Assembly: GCA_016713225.1 (NCBI GenBank) | Contig: JADJPO010000003.1 | Location: forward strand, 868,001-932,000 | Direction of reading: 5' to 3' | From: Kineosporiaceae bacterium | Lineage (GTDB): Bacteria > Actinomycetota > Actinomycetes > Actinomycetales > Kineosporiaceae | Length of the DNA: 64,000 bases | Shown: one piece after another, positions 30,783 through 41,692 of the stretch | Layout: every line of letters starts with the position of its first letter | How positions within the stretch are numbered: position 1 is the stretch's first letter | Made by a program: the position numbers and the translations under genes | Notes under the pieces: model-generated | Database searches by the model: none | Seen by the model: only the letters and a program-made list of their open reading frames with translations | Told to the model about the DNA's origin: nothing

Positions 30783-31838
30783 TCAGGTCGGAAGAAGCCG
30801 TTCGGTCATCACGTGGTCGGCCGGCAGTCCCGCAGCCCGTCCGGCACGCTGGACGGCGTCCACCAACGCCGGCGGGCCGCAGACGTAGAGGTCGGGCGTC
30901 GGTCCACCGGCCGCCAGAGCCTTGGCGACCGCATCCGCGGGGGTGCCCGACGTGCCGGTCCACCCCGGGTCGGGGTGCCAGACGCACTCCACCAGCTCGA
31001 ACTGCGGCAGCTCCGATTCCAGATCCCGCAACGCCTGCAGGTCGGGGTGATCGGCGACCTCACTGATCCCGAGGAACAGTCGTGTCGGCTGCGGCTCGCC
31101 CCACTCCGCCATACGACGCAACATCGACAACACCGGCGCCAGGCCAGTGCCGCCGGCGACGAACCACCTCGGGCGTAACCCGCTGTCCCGCAGCCCGAAT
31201 GCTCCCAGCGGACCGTGCGCGATCAGTGGATCCCCCGGCGCTGCCCGCTTCAAGAACTCCGAGAAGTACCCACCGGGGTGCAGCCGGATGAAGAACTCCA
31301 GCGCGCCGTCCCAGTTCGCGGTATTGGCGATCGAGTAGGCACGACGGCGCTCGTCCCCGGGCACCTGCAACTCCATGAACTGACCCGGGTCGAACTCGGC
31401 CCCGGTACCACCGGACTCGTCCGGGCCGAGCTGCAGCCGCAACCACATGCCGTCCCGGGCCACCGGCGCCAGCTCGAGGATCTCGGCGTCGCGGCGGGCG
31501 ATACCCCCCTCGATGATGCGGGAGCGCGGATAGCTGACCTGCACCCCCACCGGCCCCAACGGGTAGGTGCGACAGAGCAGCACCCCGCCGGCCTCGGCCT
31601 GCTCCGGGGGCAGCGCCGCGGGACTGTGCGCCCCCAGTCGATACGCCCCCCGAGCCGTGCCGTGACAGGTGCCGCACGTGCCCTGGCCGCACTGCGACGG
31701 CAGGACGAATCCTGCCGCCGCAGCGGCCTCGATCACCTGCTGCCCGTCGGGTACCTCGATGCGCAGGCTCACGCCGTCCGAGGTGACCAGATCGACGGGG
31801 TAGCGGGCGTCCCCTCCGGCGAGGCGGCCCCCACTCAT
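30783..31838 (-). CDS. hcr: Ferredoxin-NAD(P)H reductase partner of Hcp (Hcr-like)
   Basis: Electron-transfer flavoprotein of 351 aa. N-terminal plant-type [2Fe-2S] domain (residues ~15-105) with CGQGTCGTCHG and a fourth Cys in VLLCRTYPLG. FAD domain with RRRAYSIANTANWDGALEFF (RxYS motif). NAD domain with FVAGGTGLAPVLSMLRRMAE and a C-terminal DLYVCGPPALVDAV. The [2Fe-2S]-first order is that of MmoC/BenC-type reductases, unlike E. coli Hcr, where it is last. It overlaps the hcp stop by 4 nt, so it almost certainly supplies electrons to Hcp. Confidence 0.88.
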   Translation of the reverse strand: MSGGRLAGGDARYPVDLVTSDGVSLRIEVPDGQQVIEAAAAAGFVLPSQCGQGTCGTCHGTARGAYRLGAHSPAALPPEQAEAGGVLLCRTYPLGPVGVQVSYPRSRIIEGGIARRDAEILELAPVARDGMWLRLQLGPDESGGTGAEFDPGQFMELQVPGDERRRAYSIANTANWDGALEFFIRLHPGGYFSEFLKRAAPGDPLIAHGPLGAFGLRDSGLRPRWFVAGGTGLAPVLSMLRRMAEWGEPQPTRLFLGISEVADHPDLQALRDLESELPQFELVECVWHPDPGWTGTSGTPADAVAKALAAGGPTPDLYVCGPPALVDAVQRAGRAAGLPADHVMTERLLPT

Positions 31839-33511
31839 GAGGCGGCGCCGGCCATGGCTGCCTCGAGGTCGGCCAGCGGGTCACCGATCGGGGCGATGTC
31901 GAACTTCTCGACCAGCACGTTCAGCAGCGTCGGGGTCAGGAACGCCGGCAGCGTCGGGCCGAGCTTGATTCCCTTGATCCCCAACGACAGCAGCGTCAGC
32001 AGCACAGCGGCAGCCTTCTGCTCGAACCACGACACCACCAGCGTCAGCGGCAGGTCGTTGACGCCACACTCGAACGCCTCGGCCAGCGCCGAGGCGATGC
32101 GGATCGCCGAGTAGCTGTCGTTGCACTGGCCGACGTCGAGCAGCCGCGGCAACCCGGCCACGGTGCCGAACTCGTGCCGGTTGAAGCGGTACTTGGCACA
32201 GCCCAGGGTCAAGATGACGCTGTCCTCGGGAGTGGCCTCGGCGAACTTCGAGTAGTAGTTGCGCCCCGGCAGCGCGCCGTCGCAGCCACCGATCAGGAAG
32301 AAGTGACTGATGGCACCGGACTTCACGGCGCCGACGACGTCCCCGGCGACGCTGAGCACGGTGTGGTGACCGAAGCCGATGGTGATGGTCTCCTCCGGGG
32401 CATCCTCGGCGAACCCGGGCAGCGCCTGGGCGGCCTTGATCGCCGGCGCCATGCCGCCGTCCTCGAGCGAGGCCAGGTGACGCACGCCGGGCCAGCCCAC
32501 CGGGCCGGTGGTGAAGATGCGCTGCCGGTAGGTGGGCCGGGGCTCGATGATGCAGTTGCTGGTCATGATGATCGCGCCGGGGAACGTCGCGAAGTCCTGC
32601 TGCTGATCCTGCCAGGCACCGCCGAAGTTACCGGCCAGGTGCGAGAACGCCTTCAGCTGCGGGTAGGAGTGCGCGGGCAGTAGTTCACCGTGGGTGTAGA
32701 CGTCGATGCCGGTGCCCTCGGTGGCCACCAGGATCGCGTGCAGGTCGCGCAGGTCGTGACCGCTGACCAGGATCGCCTTACCGGCCCGGGGCGTCACCCG
32801 CACCGGGGTGGGCGCCGGGGTGCCGAACGAACCCGTGTTCGCGGCGTCCAGCAGCTCCATGACCTTCAGGTTCAACGTGCCGAGGTCGAGCGCGTGGCCC
32901 AGCAGGCCGTCCAGGTCGGTCGGCTCTGTGGCCAGGTAGTCCAGCGAGGCCTCGACGCCGGCCAGGATCTCGGGGCTGGTGTGACCCAGGACGGCGGCGT
33001 GGTGGGCGTAGGCGCAGACACCCTTGAGGCCGTACAGGTTGAGCGAGCGGGCACCGATCACGTCCTCCCCCACCAGCGACAGGTGCAGGGTGATGCCGGC
33101 CTCGGCCGCCTGGGCGAGCAGCCCGTCGGTACCCTCGGCGGGCTGCCACGCCGCCGCTCCACCCAGCTGCTCGACCGGCACCCCGGCCGCGGCACACGCG
33201 GCCTCGTAGCCGGCCTTGACCCGGTCACGTACCTCGGCGGCCTCCCCGAGCAGCTGCACGAACCGGGTGGCGGTGAAGTTGACGTTGGTGAGCGTGGTGA
33301 ACATCGCGAACATGGCGAACTCCGCGGCTGCGTCGTCCGGCGCCCCCAACGCCCGCGCCCGGGTGGCGTACTGGCCGATCCCCTTGACCGCGTGGACGAG
33401 CAGGTCCTGCAGGCCTGCGGTGGTCTCGTCCTTGCCGCAGGTGCCACGCAGCACCGAACAGCCGGGGACGGCGCCGGAACGGTCGGTCTGCTCGCACTGG
33501 TAACAGAACAC
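31835..33511 (-). CDS. hcp: Hybrid-cluster protein / hydroxylamine reductase
   Basis: Fe-S enzyme of 558 aa that detoxifies nitric oxide or hydroxylamine under low oxygen. The N-terminal cysteines Cys3, Cys6, Cys18 and Cys25 (MFCYQCEQT, GCSVLRGTCGKDE) bind the first cluster. Hybrid-cluster ligand regions are recognisable: LVSGHDLRDLHAIL, YTHGELLPAHSYPQLK, TSNCIIEPRPTY, VILTLGCAKYRFNRHEFG and GQCNDSYSAIRIASALA. The gene is translationally coupled to hcr. An FNR-type palindrome lies about 70 bp upstream of the start, and an FNR-type regulator is encoded divergently 350 bp away, on the same strand further upstream. Confidence 0.95.
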   Translation of the reverse strand: MFCYQCEQTDRSGAVPGCSVLRGTCGKDETTAGLQDLLVHAVKGIGQYATRARALGAPDDAAAEFAMFAMFTTLTNVNFTATRFVQLLGEAAEVRDRVKAGYEAACAAAGVPVEQLGGAAAWQPAEGTDGLLAQAAEAGITLHLSLVGEDVIGARSLNLYGLKGVCAYAHHAAVLGHTSPEILAGVEASLDYLATEPTDLDGLLGHALDLGTLNLKVMELLDAANTGSFGTPAPTPVRVTPRAGKAILVSGHDLRDLHAILVATEGTGIDVYTHGELLPAHSYPQLKAFSHLAGNFGGAWQDQQQDFATFPGAIIMTSNCIIEPRPTYRQRIFTTGPVGWPGVRHLASLEDGGMAPAIKAAQALPGFAEDAPEETITIGFGHHTVLSVAGDVVGAVKSGAISHFFLIGGCDGALPGRNYYSKFAEATPEDSVILTLGCAKYRFNRHEFGTVAGLPRLLDVGQCNDSYSAIRIASALAEAFECGVNDLPLTLVVSWFEQKAAAVLLTLLSLGIKGIKLGPTLPAFLTPTLLNVLVEKFDIAPIGDPLADLEAAMAGAAS

Positions 33512-33581
33512 GGTGAGGGTCCTCCGACAGGAGTAGGGACGGTCGACCGTTCGAACCTAGGCAGCCGGATCCGTCCGGGCC

Positions 33582-33595
33582 TTGACCCAGGTCAA
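33582..33595. promoter_or_regulatory. FNR/DNR-type operator in front of hcp
   Basis: TTGACCCAGGTCAA is a perfect TTGAC-N4-GTCAA palindrome (extended by C/G on each side). It matches the TTGA-N6-TCAA pattern expected for the regulator at 33868-34560, whose recognition helix has the FNR-type E-x2-SR residues. Confidence 0.7.
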
Positions 33596-33654
33596 GCCCT
33601 GACCAGGGCCACCTCCCCCGAGCTGTGTCGTGCCCCACACCCTGCCTCCGCCAG

Positions 33655-33765
33655 TGATCACGTTGAAGATCACGGTGAGGACTTCGCACCCAATTCAAGA
33701 TCACGTTGAGCGGTTCCCTCGCATGAACGTGACGGAATCCTTCAACGTGATCTTCAACGTGATCA
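33655..33765. repeat. Nested palindromes built on GATCACGTTGA
   Basis: Outer arms 33655-33674 and 33746-33765 are exact reverse complements (20 bp). An inner pair, CAAGATCACGTTGA (33696-33709) against a copy near 33741-33755, can form an alternative stem. The motif occurs twice in one direction on the left plus once inside, and twice inverted on the right. It lies in the hcp-crp intergenic region. Confidence 0.85.
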
Positions 33766-33786
33766 TGAGTCAGGCTCGCGGGGGGG

Positions 33787-33866
33787 CTGTGCCCGCTGTG
33801 CCCGCTGCGCCCGCTGCGCCCACTGCGCCCGCGGGGCCTGGCTGGGCCTGGCTGGGCCTGGCTGGG
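33787..33866. repeat. Two adjoining microsatellite-like tandem arrays
   Basis: Five copies of CTG(T/C)GCCC(G/A) (9 bp, 33787-33831) are followed by three copies of GGGCCTGGCT (10 bp, 33834-33863) and part of a fourth. They end at the stop codon of the FNR-type regulator gene, so they form its 3' untranslated region. Confidence 0.85.
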
Positions 33867-33867
33867 C

Positions 33868-34560
33868 TCAGCAGGCGGAGGCGAGGCGCTCGGCGTCCAG
33901 CACGGTGATCCTGCGCCCGGCGACGTTGATCACCCCTGTTCGAGACAGCTCGCGCAGGGTGCGGGAGAAGGTCTCGGGTGTCAGGTTCAACCGCGAGGCG
34001 AGCACCGCCTTGGCCGCGGGCAGCGCGATCACCGAGGTGCCGTCAGCGGCATGGACGTCGGCCCGCAGCCCGAGCAGCAGACCAGCCACCCGTTGGGTCG
34101 CCGAGCGCAACGAGATCGACTCCAGGTCGCTGATCATCGTGTGCAACCGGATCGACATGCCGGCGAGCATCTGCCGTGCGAACAGCGGGTCGGCTCCCAC
34201 CAGTTCGAGCACGGTCACGGCAGGGACGACGAGCAGCTCGCTGGGCAGCAGCGCCGTGGCGGTCACCGGGTAGGGACGTCCGGCGAACATCACGGCCTCG
34301 CCGAAGGTCTCGCCCCCCGAGATGATCTCGAGCACCTTCTCGCCACCGTCCGCGCCGGACAGGGTGAGCTTCACCTGGCCACCGACCACACAGAAGAAGG
34401 CATCGCAGGCCTGGCCGGCGACGAAGAGCACCTCGCCGCGCTCGAGGCGTCGCCAGCGACTGGCGCGCGCCACGGCGTCCAGCCCCTGGGGTGCCAGCTG
34501 GCTGAACAGCGGCAGCGAACCCAGGACCTGCCGGACGGCGGCGCGGGGGCGTCCGGCCAT
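33868..34560 (-). CDS. CRP/FNR-family regulator, DNR-like
   Basis: Transcription factor of 230 aa. The cyclic-nucleotide-binding-type beta-barrel covers residues ~20-135 (GEVLFVAGQACDAFFCVVGG, GGETFGEAVMFAGRPYP), then the dimer helix and the HTH near 175-215 (VLASRLNLTPETFSRTLREL). No N-terminal cysteine set is present, so it is not an Fe-S FNR; a heme- or NO-responding DNR/HcpR role is possible. The helix residues E-T-F-S-R equal the FNR pattern that reads TTGA/TCAA. The neighbouring hcp operon carries that site, so it is the likely target. Confidence 0.88.
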   Translation of the reverse strand: MAGRPRAAVRQVLGSLPLFSQLAPQGLDAVARASRWRRLERGEVLFVAGQACDAFFCVVGGQVKLTLSGADGGEKVLEIISGGETFGEAVMFAGRPYPVTATALLPSELLVVPAVTVLELVGADPLFARQMLAGMSIRLHTMISDLESISLRSATQRVAGLLLGLRADVHAADGTSVIALPAAKAVLASRLNLTPETFSRTLRELSRTGVINVAGRRITVLDAERLASAC

Positions 34561-34709
34561 CGCTCACCCCTCTCGAGTTTCGGCATGTCGAGCGCACCAG
34601 GCGAGACCCTGCTCCACCTGGCCGGGCCCACTGCCCACCCTGACATGTGTCCCGGGGTACTTCCGCGGCATCGAGAGCCGACTCCGGTCACGGTGGTTAC
34701 GGTGGGCAG

Positions 34710-35621
34710 GTGACTCTCCCCCATCCTCCACGGTCCAGCAATCGACGCGCCGTCGCCCTGGCGTCCGCCCTGGTCATCCTGGCAGCGGGCGTTCTGGTGG
34801 CCTATCTGCTGCGCGACCGCGGACGGTCAGGGGCGACGCCGACGCCTGCGTCACGGACGGGTGAGGTGCCCACGGCGGAGTCACCCGGTTCCTCGGCCAG
34901 CTGCGAGCCCGGGCGCAGCGGGCCGCTGCGGCTGGACACCCAGTTCACGGCGACCGACGGATCGGGCCAGGTCGTGCGCTACAGCATCAGCCTGCCGGAC
35001 GACTACTTCACCGCCTGCAAGCGGTACCCCGTGCTGTATGCGCTGCACGGTAAGGAGCAGAACAACATCGGCTTCATGGACCAGACCCCACCTCTGCGCA
35101 AGGCCATGGCCGCCGGCGTGCTCGATCAGGCGATCATCGTCACCCCGGACAGCTTCTCGACGGGCCGGTGGGAGAACCGCGAGACCGGCCCCGCCGAGGA
35201 CAACCTCGTCAAGCGACTGATCCCCTTCATCGAGCAGAACTACCGGGTCGAGGCAGGCCCCTCGCACCGTCTGCTGGCCGGGTTCTCGATGGGGGGGCAT
35301 GGCGCGATGCGGTTCGGGCTGAAATACCCCGAGATGTTCGCCGCCGTCTGGTCGGTGGACGGCGCGATGGCCGACCCCGCCGACTACCTGCCGTTCGTCG
35401 AGGGCAAGACCAGCGCGGACTTCCACATCATCAGCGTCGGGGGCCAACTCAACGGGGCACGGGTGCAGGCTCTGATCGACGCCCTGAAGGCCAAGGGCAT
35501 CGACATCCCCTACGTCTACCAGGATCGCGAACACGAGTTCGGTGCGTTCATCGACGAGGACGAGAAGGCCGGCTGGGTGGCGCTGAAGTTCCTGCAGCAG
35601 AACCTCGGCCGCGCGATGTGA
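34710..35621 (+). CDS. Membrane-anchored alpha/beta-hydrolase (esterase D-like)
   Basis: Protein of 303 aa. N-terminal membrane helix VALASALVILAAGVLVAYLL (residues ~14-33), a Ser/Pro/Thr-rich spacer, then a putative esterase domain (~70-300). It has YPVLYALHGKEQN (oxyanion region), the nucleophile elbow GFSMGGHGAMRFG, an acidic residue near WSVDGAMAD, and a C-terminal His in YQDREHEFGAF. The family includes feruloyl-esterase- and mycolyltransferase-like enzymes; the substrate is not clear. The GTG at 34710 puts the signal anchor at the N-terminus. Confidence 0.85.
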   Translation: MTLPHPPRSSNRRAVALASALVILAAGVLVAYLLRDRGRSGATPTPASRTGEVPTAESPGSSASCEPGRSGPLRLDTQFTATDGSGQVVRYSISLPDDYFTACKRYPVLYALHGKEQNNIGFMDQTPPLRKAMAAGVLDQAIIVTPDSFSTGRWENRETGPAEDNLVKRLIPFIEQNYRVEAGPSHRLLAGFSMGGHGAMRFGLKYPEMFAAVWSVDGAMADPADYLPFVEGKTSADFHIISVGGQLNGARVQALIDALKAKGIDIPYVYQDREHEFGAFIDEDEKAGWVALKFLQQNLGRAM

Positions 35622-35690
35622 GGCAGCGGTACACCAGGGCACCGCGTTCCTCCTGGTGGCGGCTCCGGGGCACCCTCTAGCCTGTGCGCC

Positions 35691-37199
35691 ATGACTGGTC
35701 GCCCCCACCTCGAGCAGGCCCTGTTGGATGGAACCGGTGCGTTGCCCGCGGGGCTCGCCGTCCCGGGCTACGACCGTTCGGCGGTGACCGCAGGCGTGGC
35801 GCACATCGGGGTCGGCAACTTCCATCGGGTGCACCAAGGGGTCTATCTCGACCGGGTACTGCACCAGGCGGGCCAGCAGGACTGGGGCATCGTCGGCGTG
35901 GGTGTGGTGGATTCGCCGGCATCGGCCGCCAAGGCCGCCGCCTTCGCCGCGCAGGACAACTTGCACACCGTCACCGAGTTCGCCCCCGACGGCTCGCACG
36001 CCAGCCGCGTCATCGGGTCGATGGTCGGCTACGAGTCCGTACCCGCCGATCCCGTTGCGGCACAGGCGCGCCTGCTCGATCCGGGCATCCGCATCGTCAC
36101 CATGACCATCGGTGAGAGCAGCTACCACCTGATCGAGGGCACCGGGGAGTTCGACGTGTCGACACCTGCGGTCGCGGGCGACCTGCAGCACCCGGAACGC
36201 CCGCCACGCACGGTGTTTCGATTGCTCATCGAAGCGCTCGACGGACGGCGCCGGGACGGGACGGCGCCGTTCACGGTGATGTCGTGCGACAACCTGCGCG
36301 GCAACGGTGACACCATCCGCCGCTCGCTGCTCGGGTACGCCGCTGCGGTCGATCCGGCGCTGGCGCGGTGGATCGAGGATCAGGTGCGCTTCCCGAACTG
36401 CATGGTCGACCGGATCGCCCCCCTGGTGAACGATGCGCGCCGGGCAGAGCTCAATGCCCTGGCCGGGATCGACGACGCGGCGGCCACCATCGGCGAGGAC
36501 CACCTGCAGTGGGTGATCGAGGACGACTTCCCCAGCGGCCGACCGCGGTGGGAGGAGGTCGGCGTCACCATGAGTGCCGAGGTCGCCCAGTACGAGGCGG
36601 TCAAGGGCCGCATGCTGAACGCCTGTCACGTGCTGATGTCCTACCCGGCGGTGCTGCTCGGCCACCGGTTCGTGCACGAGGCGATGGCCGATCCGTTGGT
36701 GTACCGCATGTTGCGCACCTTCGTCGATCAGGACGTGATCCCGCTGATCACTCCCCCGGCCGGCGTCCAGTTGCCGGACTACCGCGACCAGATCCTGTCT
36801 CGTTTCGCCAATCCCGCCGTGCGTGACCAGTTGCTGCGGATCGCGATGGACGGCGCCGCGAAGATCCCGGTCTTCCACACGGTGACGTTGCGTACCCAGA
36901 TCGAGCAGGGACTCGATCCGTCACGAGAAGCGTTGCTGCTGTTGTGCTTCCGGCGGTACCTGACAGGTGTCGACGACCGCGGGGTGGCCTTCGACGTCCA
37001 CGAGCCGTTGCTGTCACCGGACGATCGGGCCGCCTGCGCAGGGGACGATCCCCGCGCCGTGTTGCGACTGGCTCCGTTCAGCCCGCTGCGTCTCGAGGAC
37101 CATCCCGGCTTCATCGCGCGCTTCGACGAGCTGGCCGGCGTCATGACCCAGCGTGGCGTGGCAACCACCATCGAGGCGGCGATCCAGCCTCGCGGCTGA
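35691..37199 (+). CDS. Mannitol dehydrogenase-family polyol/uronate oxidoreductase
   Basis: NAD(P)-dependent enzyme of 502 aa of the long-chain polyol dehydrogenase family (mannitol 2-dehydrogenase, fructuronate reductase). N-domain: VAHIGVGNFHRVHQGVYLD and FTVMSCDNLRGNGDTIR. Catalytic helix: EAVKGRMLNACHVLMSY, with the K-x4-N-x2-H triad. C-domain has FVHEAMADPLVYRML. The length is right for the family. No sugar transporter or PTS gene is nearby, so the substrate is open; it stands as a single gene before a convergent operon. Confidence 0.9.
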   Translation: MTGRPHLEQALLDGTGALPAGLAVPGYDRSAVTAGVAHIGVGNFHRVHQGVYLDRVLHQAGQQDWGIVGVGVVDSPASAAKAAAFAAQDNLHTVTEFAPDGSHASRVIGSMVGYESVPADPVAAQARLLDPGIRIVTMTIGESSYHLIEGTGEFDVSTPAVAGDLQHPERPPRTVFRLLIEALDGRRRDGTAPFTVMSCDNLRGNGDTIRRSLLGYAAAVDPALARWIEDQVRFPNCMVDRIAPLVNDARRAELNALAGIDDAAATIGEDHLQWVIEDDFPSGRPRWEEVGVTMSAEVAQYEAVKGRMLNACHVLMSYPAVLLGHRFVHEAMADPLVYRMLRTFVDQDVIPLITPPAGVQLPDYRDQILSRFANPAVRDQLLRIAMDGAAKIPVFHTVTLRTQIEQGLDPSREALLLLCFRRYLTGVDDRGVAFDVHEPLLSPDDRAACAGDDPRAVLRLAPFSPLRLEDHPGFIARFDELAGVMTQRGVATTIEAAIQPRG

Positions 37200-37244
37200 G
37201 GCGTCAGCTGACCGGGCGATTCCACCTGACCCCGAGCCTGGCCG

Positions 37245-37823
37245 TCAGCGACGGACTCTGTACCTCAGGTGCACCACCCGGTCACCGTGGATCAGCACCT
37301 CCGAGTCCTCCAGGAGCTGCTGACGATCCAGCGGGCCGAAGAAGCGCCGACCCGAGCCGAAGACCACCGGGACGACGTCCATCGCCACCTCGTCGATCAA
37401 CCCCAGGGCCAGCGCCTGCCCGCCCACCTCACCGGCCGCCACGGCGACCGTGCGAGCGCCGGCGAGTTCTCGGGCCGTCGCGATTGCCTCGGCCACGTTG
37501 TCGTGGAACGTGTACGACGCCTCGGGGTGCCAGCCCTCGGGGCGAGGACGGTGCGAGACGACCGCCACGTGCTCGCCGGTCGGCGGCCTTCCCTCCCAGC
37601 CGTTCGTCAGGTCGAACAGCCGCCGCCCGATCACCATCGCTCCGATGCCCTGCCACATCGATCTCACGTACGGCGCCGAGGCGGGCGTGACCTTGAACGG
37701 GCCCGCATCGACGATGTCGACATCACCGTTGAAATACCACTCGAACAGCGGCCCCACCTGATCGTTGGAGTCGGCGATGTACCCATCCACCGACACCACC
37801 GCATGCATCACCACAGTGCCCAT
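37245..37823 (-). CDS. RibD-C/dihydrofolate-reductase-like protein
   Basis: Protein of 192 aa with the RibD C-terminal/DHFR fold: VVMHAVVSVDGYIADSNDQV, GAMVIGRRLFDLTNGWEG, TVAVAAGEVGGQALALGLID and DVVPVVFGSGRRFFGPL. Such small single-domain proteins bind NADPH, but their substrate is generally unknown. It starts 1 nt after the stop of the short UvrA gene and is probably translated with it. Converges with the polyol dehydrogenase gene. Confidence 0.85.
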   Translation of the reverse strand: MGTVVMHAVVSVDGYIADSNDQVGPLFEWYFNGDVDIVDAGPFKVTPASAPYVRSMWQGIGAMVIGRRLFDLTNGWEGRPPTGEHVAVVSHRPRPEGWHPEASYTFHDNVAEAIATARELAGARTVAVAAGEVGGQALALGLIDEVAMDVVPVVFGSGRRFFGPLDRQQLLEDSEVLIHGDRVVHLRYRVRR

Positions 37824-37824
37824 C

Positions 37825-40206
<2,382 letters not shown>

Positions 40207-40342
40207 GCTCGTGGTGTCTCCATCTGTTGTGTGGTGTCCGGTCGAGCCTAGGCACGAACCCGAGGATCGGAAGTCGACGTGCCGATGCCGGAAGCGCTCG
40301 AACGTGATCTTTACGGCTGGATCCGGGGACGTGTCGCTGGGC

Positions 40343-41083
40343 TCAGCGCACAGCTGGTCCGCTCCCTGCGTCAGCAGTGCCCCGGGTGAGCAGCGCTTCG
40401 ACGGTCGCCGCCGCAGCCTCGCCCGACTCGATGTCCACGACGTGCACCAGGCCGGACGCCACGATGGCCACGGCCCGCTCGTCGGCGCTCGTGCCACGGG
40501 TTGCAGCGACGATCTCGTCGGCGGCCCGGCCCGTGCCGGCCACCACGATGACCGGGCGTCCCACCTCGACGCTGTGCCGGGCGTCCTCGAAGGTGATGGT
40601 GCCACCGTTGACCAGCAAGGTCGCGCTCGGCGAGGAGCCGGCTGCCCGGTCCGACACGGCCGCGATCCAGGGCGACTCATCGCCCCAGTGGGTGCCGGGC
40701 ACCAGCAGGACCGCGCGATGGTGCGGGTCGAGCGGTGCGGCGTCCGGATTCGCCGGATTCCGGCCGGGCACCACGACGGTGCCCGTTGCCGCGACACCGA
40801 GCAGGACGACGTCCGTGCCGTCGACGGCCTCGCCCATCACCCTCATGACCCCGGAGTGGGTGCCGCCGTCGACCACCAGCACGCCGTGCCGCGACAACAC
40901 GGGCACGAGGTGCTCACGCAGCAGGTCGTGCAGCGCACGCACGTGGTGCTCGTCCATGCCCGCCGCTCCCCCGACGCTCACCAGCACCGGCCGCTCACCG
41001 GCGATCCCGAGCCTGCCCAGCGCAGCCGGCAGACCCGCTCGGTCCGCGACGTCGAGCACTTCGGGGTGGGTCTGCCCGCTCAT
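40343..41083 (-). CDS. SLOG-superfamily (LSDAT-like) nucleotide-binding protein
   Basis: Protein of 246 aa with a Rossmann-like SLOG domain close to the LSDAT branch (the type also found at the N-terminus of TRPM channels). Motifs: PVLVSVGGAAGMDEHHVRAL (residues ~29-50), HGVLVVDGGTHSGVMRVMGE, VPGTHWGDESPWIA and LLVNGGTITFEDARHSVEVG, and VIVVAGTGRAADEI. These form a pocket thought to bind nucleotides or NAD-derived ligands. It is divergent, across 102 bp, from an operon of two SLATT-type proteins, a patatin and a TPR protein; LSDAT and SLATT domains are known partners. The role as sensor is inferred. Confidence 0.8.
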   Translation of the reverse strand: MSGQTHPEVLDVADRAGLPAALGRLGIAGERPVLVSVGGAAGMDEHHVRALHDLLREHLVPVLSRHGVLVVDGGTHSGVMRVMGEAVDGTDVVLLGVAATGTVVVPGRNPANPDAAPLDPHHRAVLLVPGTHWGDESPWIAAVSDRAAGSSPSATLLVNGGTITFEDARHSVEVGRPVIVVAGTGRAADEIVAATRGTSADERAVAIVASGLVHVVDIESGEAAAATVEALLTRGTADAGSGPAVR

Positions 41084-41185
41084 GCCATCGACTGTAGGAC
41101 TTTGCGGGCGCCACAGACGTGACGAGGTACCCCGCGACCGGCCAAGATGACCATTATCGATGGGCAGCAGAGTGAGGAGCAGCTC

Positions 41186-41692
41186 GTGAGACCCGCACTC
41201 CTGCGTCGCGTCCCGTCGTTGCGGACGACGGCGCACTCCACGCCCGTCCTTCCCCGAGACGCCGCCCAGCGGCACCCCTCCCTCGCCCAGGACATCGCGG
41301 TGGTGCAGGAGCACCTGGCCCCCGCCTTCGCCGAACTGGACGCGACGGCTCTGCAGTACCAGAACAGGTATCGGCGCCAGCGCCTGTTGGTGGCACTCGG
41401 CGCAGCGCTGGTCACCGGACTGGGTGGACTCGAAGCGGCCTTCTCGGACCACTGGTGGCCCGGCGTCGTCCTGGGCCTGGTCAGCGCCACGGTGGTGACC
41501 GGCAGCCGGATCGACAAGGAGCGCACCGTTCAGGAGGACTACCTCACCGCCCGAGTGAAGGCCGAGCGGTTGCGCGCCCTGCACTTTCACTACCTGTCGG
41601 CCCGGGAACCGTTCGACGGCACGGACGCCGAGCGGATCCGGGCGCTGCGGCGAGCGGTGAGCGCCGTGCGCCACGGGAGGGAACCGTCGTGA
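41186..41692 (+). CDS. SLATT-type two-helix membrane protein (1)
   Basis: Protein of 168 aa with a soluble helical N-region, two close transmembrane helices (LLVALGAALVTGLGG ~67-81 and GVVLGLVSATVVTGS ~93-107), and a C-terminal helical tail with ARVKAERLRALHFHYLSA. This is the layout of SLATT domains (SLOG-associating two-TM), predicted pore-forming effectors. The GTG at 41186 is preferred because GAGGAG lies 6 nt upstream; ATG 41147 is possible. First gene of a four-gene operon. The next start overlaps its stop by 4 nt. Confidence 0.75.
   Translation: MRPALLRRVPSLRTTAHSTPVLPRDAAQRHPSLAQDIAVVQEHLAPAFAELDATALQYQNRYRRQRLLVALGAALVTGLGGLEAAFSDHWWPGVVLGLVSATVVTGSRIDKERTVQEDYLTARVKAERLRALHFHYLSAREPFDGTDAERIRALRRAVSAVRHGREPS

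Noticed and set aside
33787..33866. CRISPR-like array
   Set aside because: Contiguous short tandem repeats without spacers.
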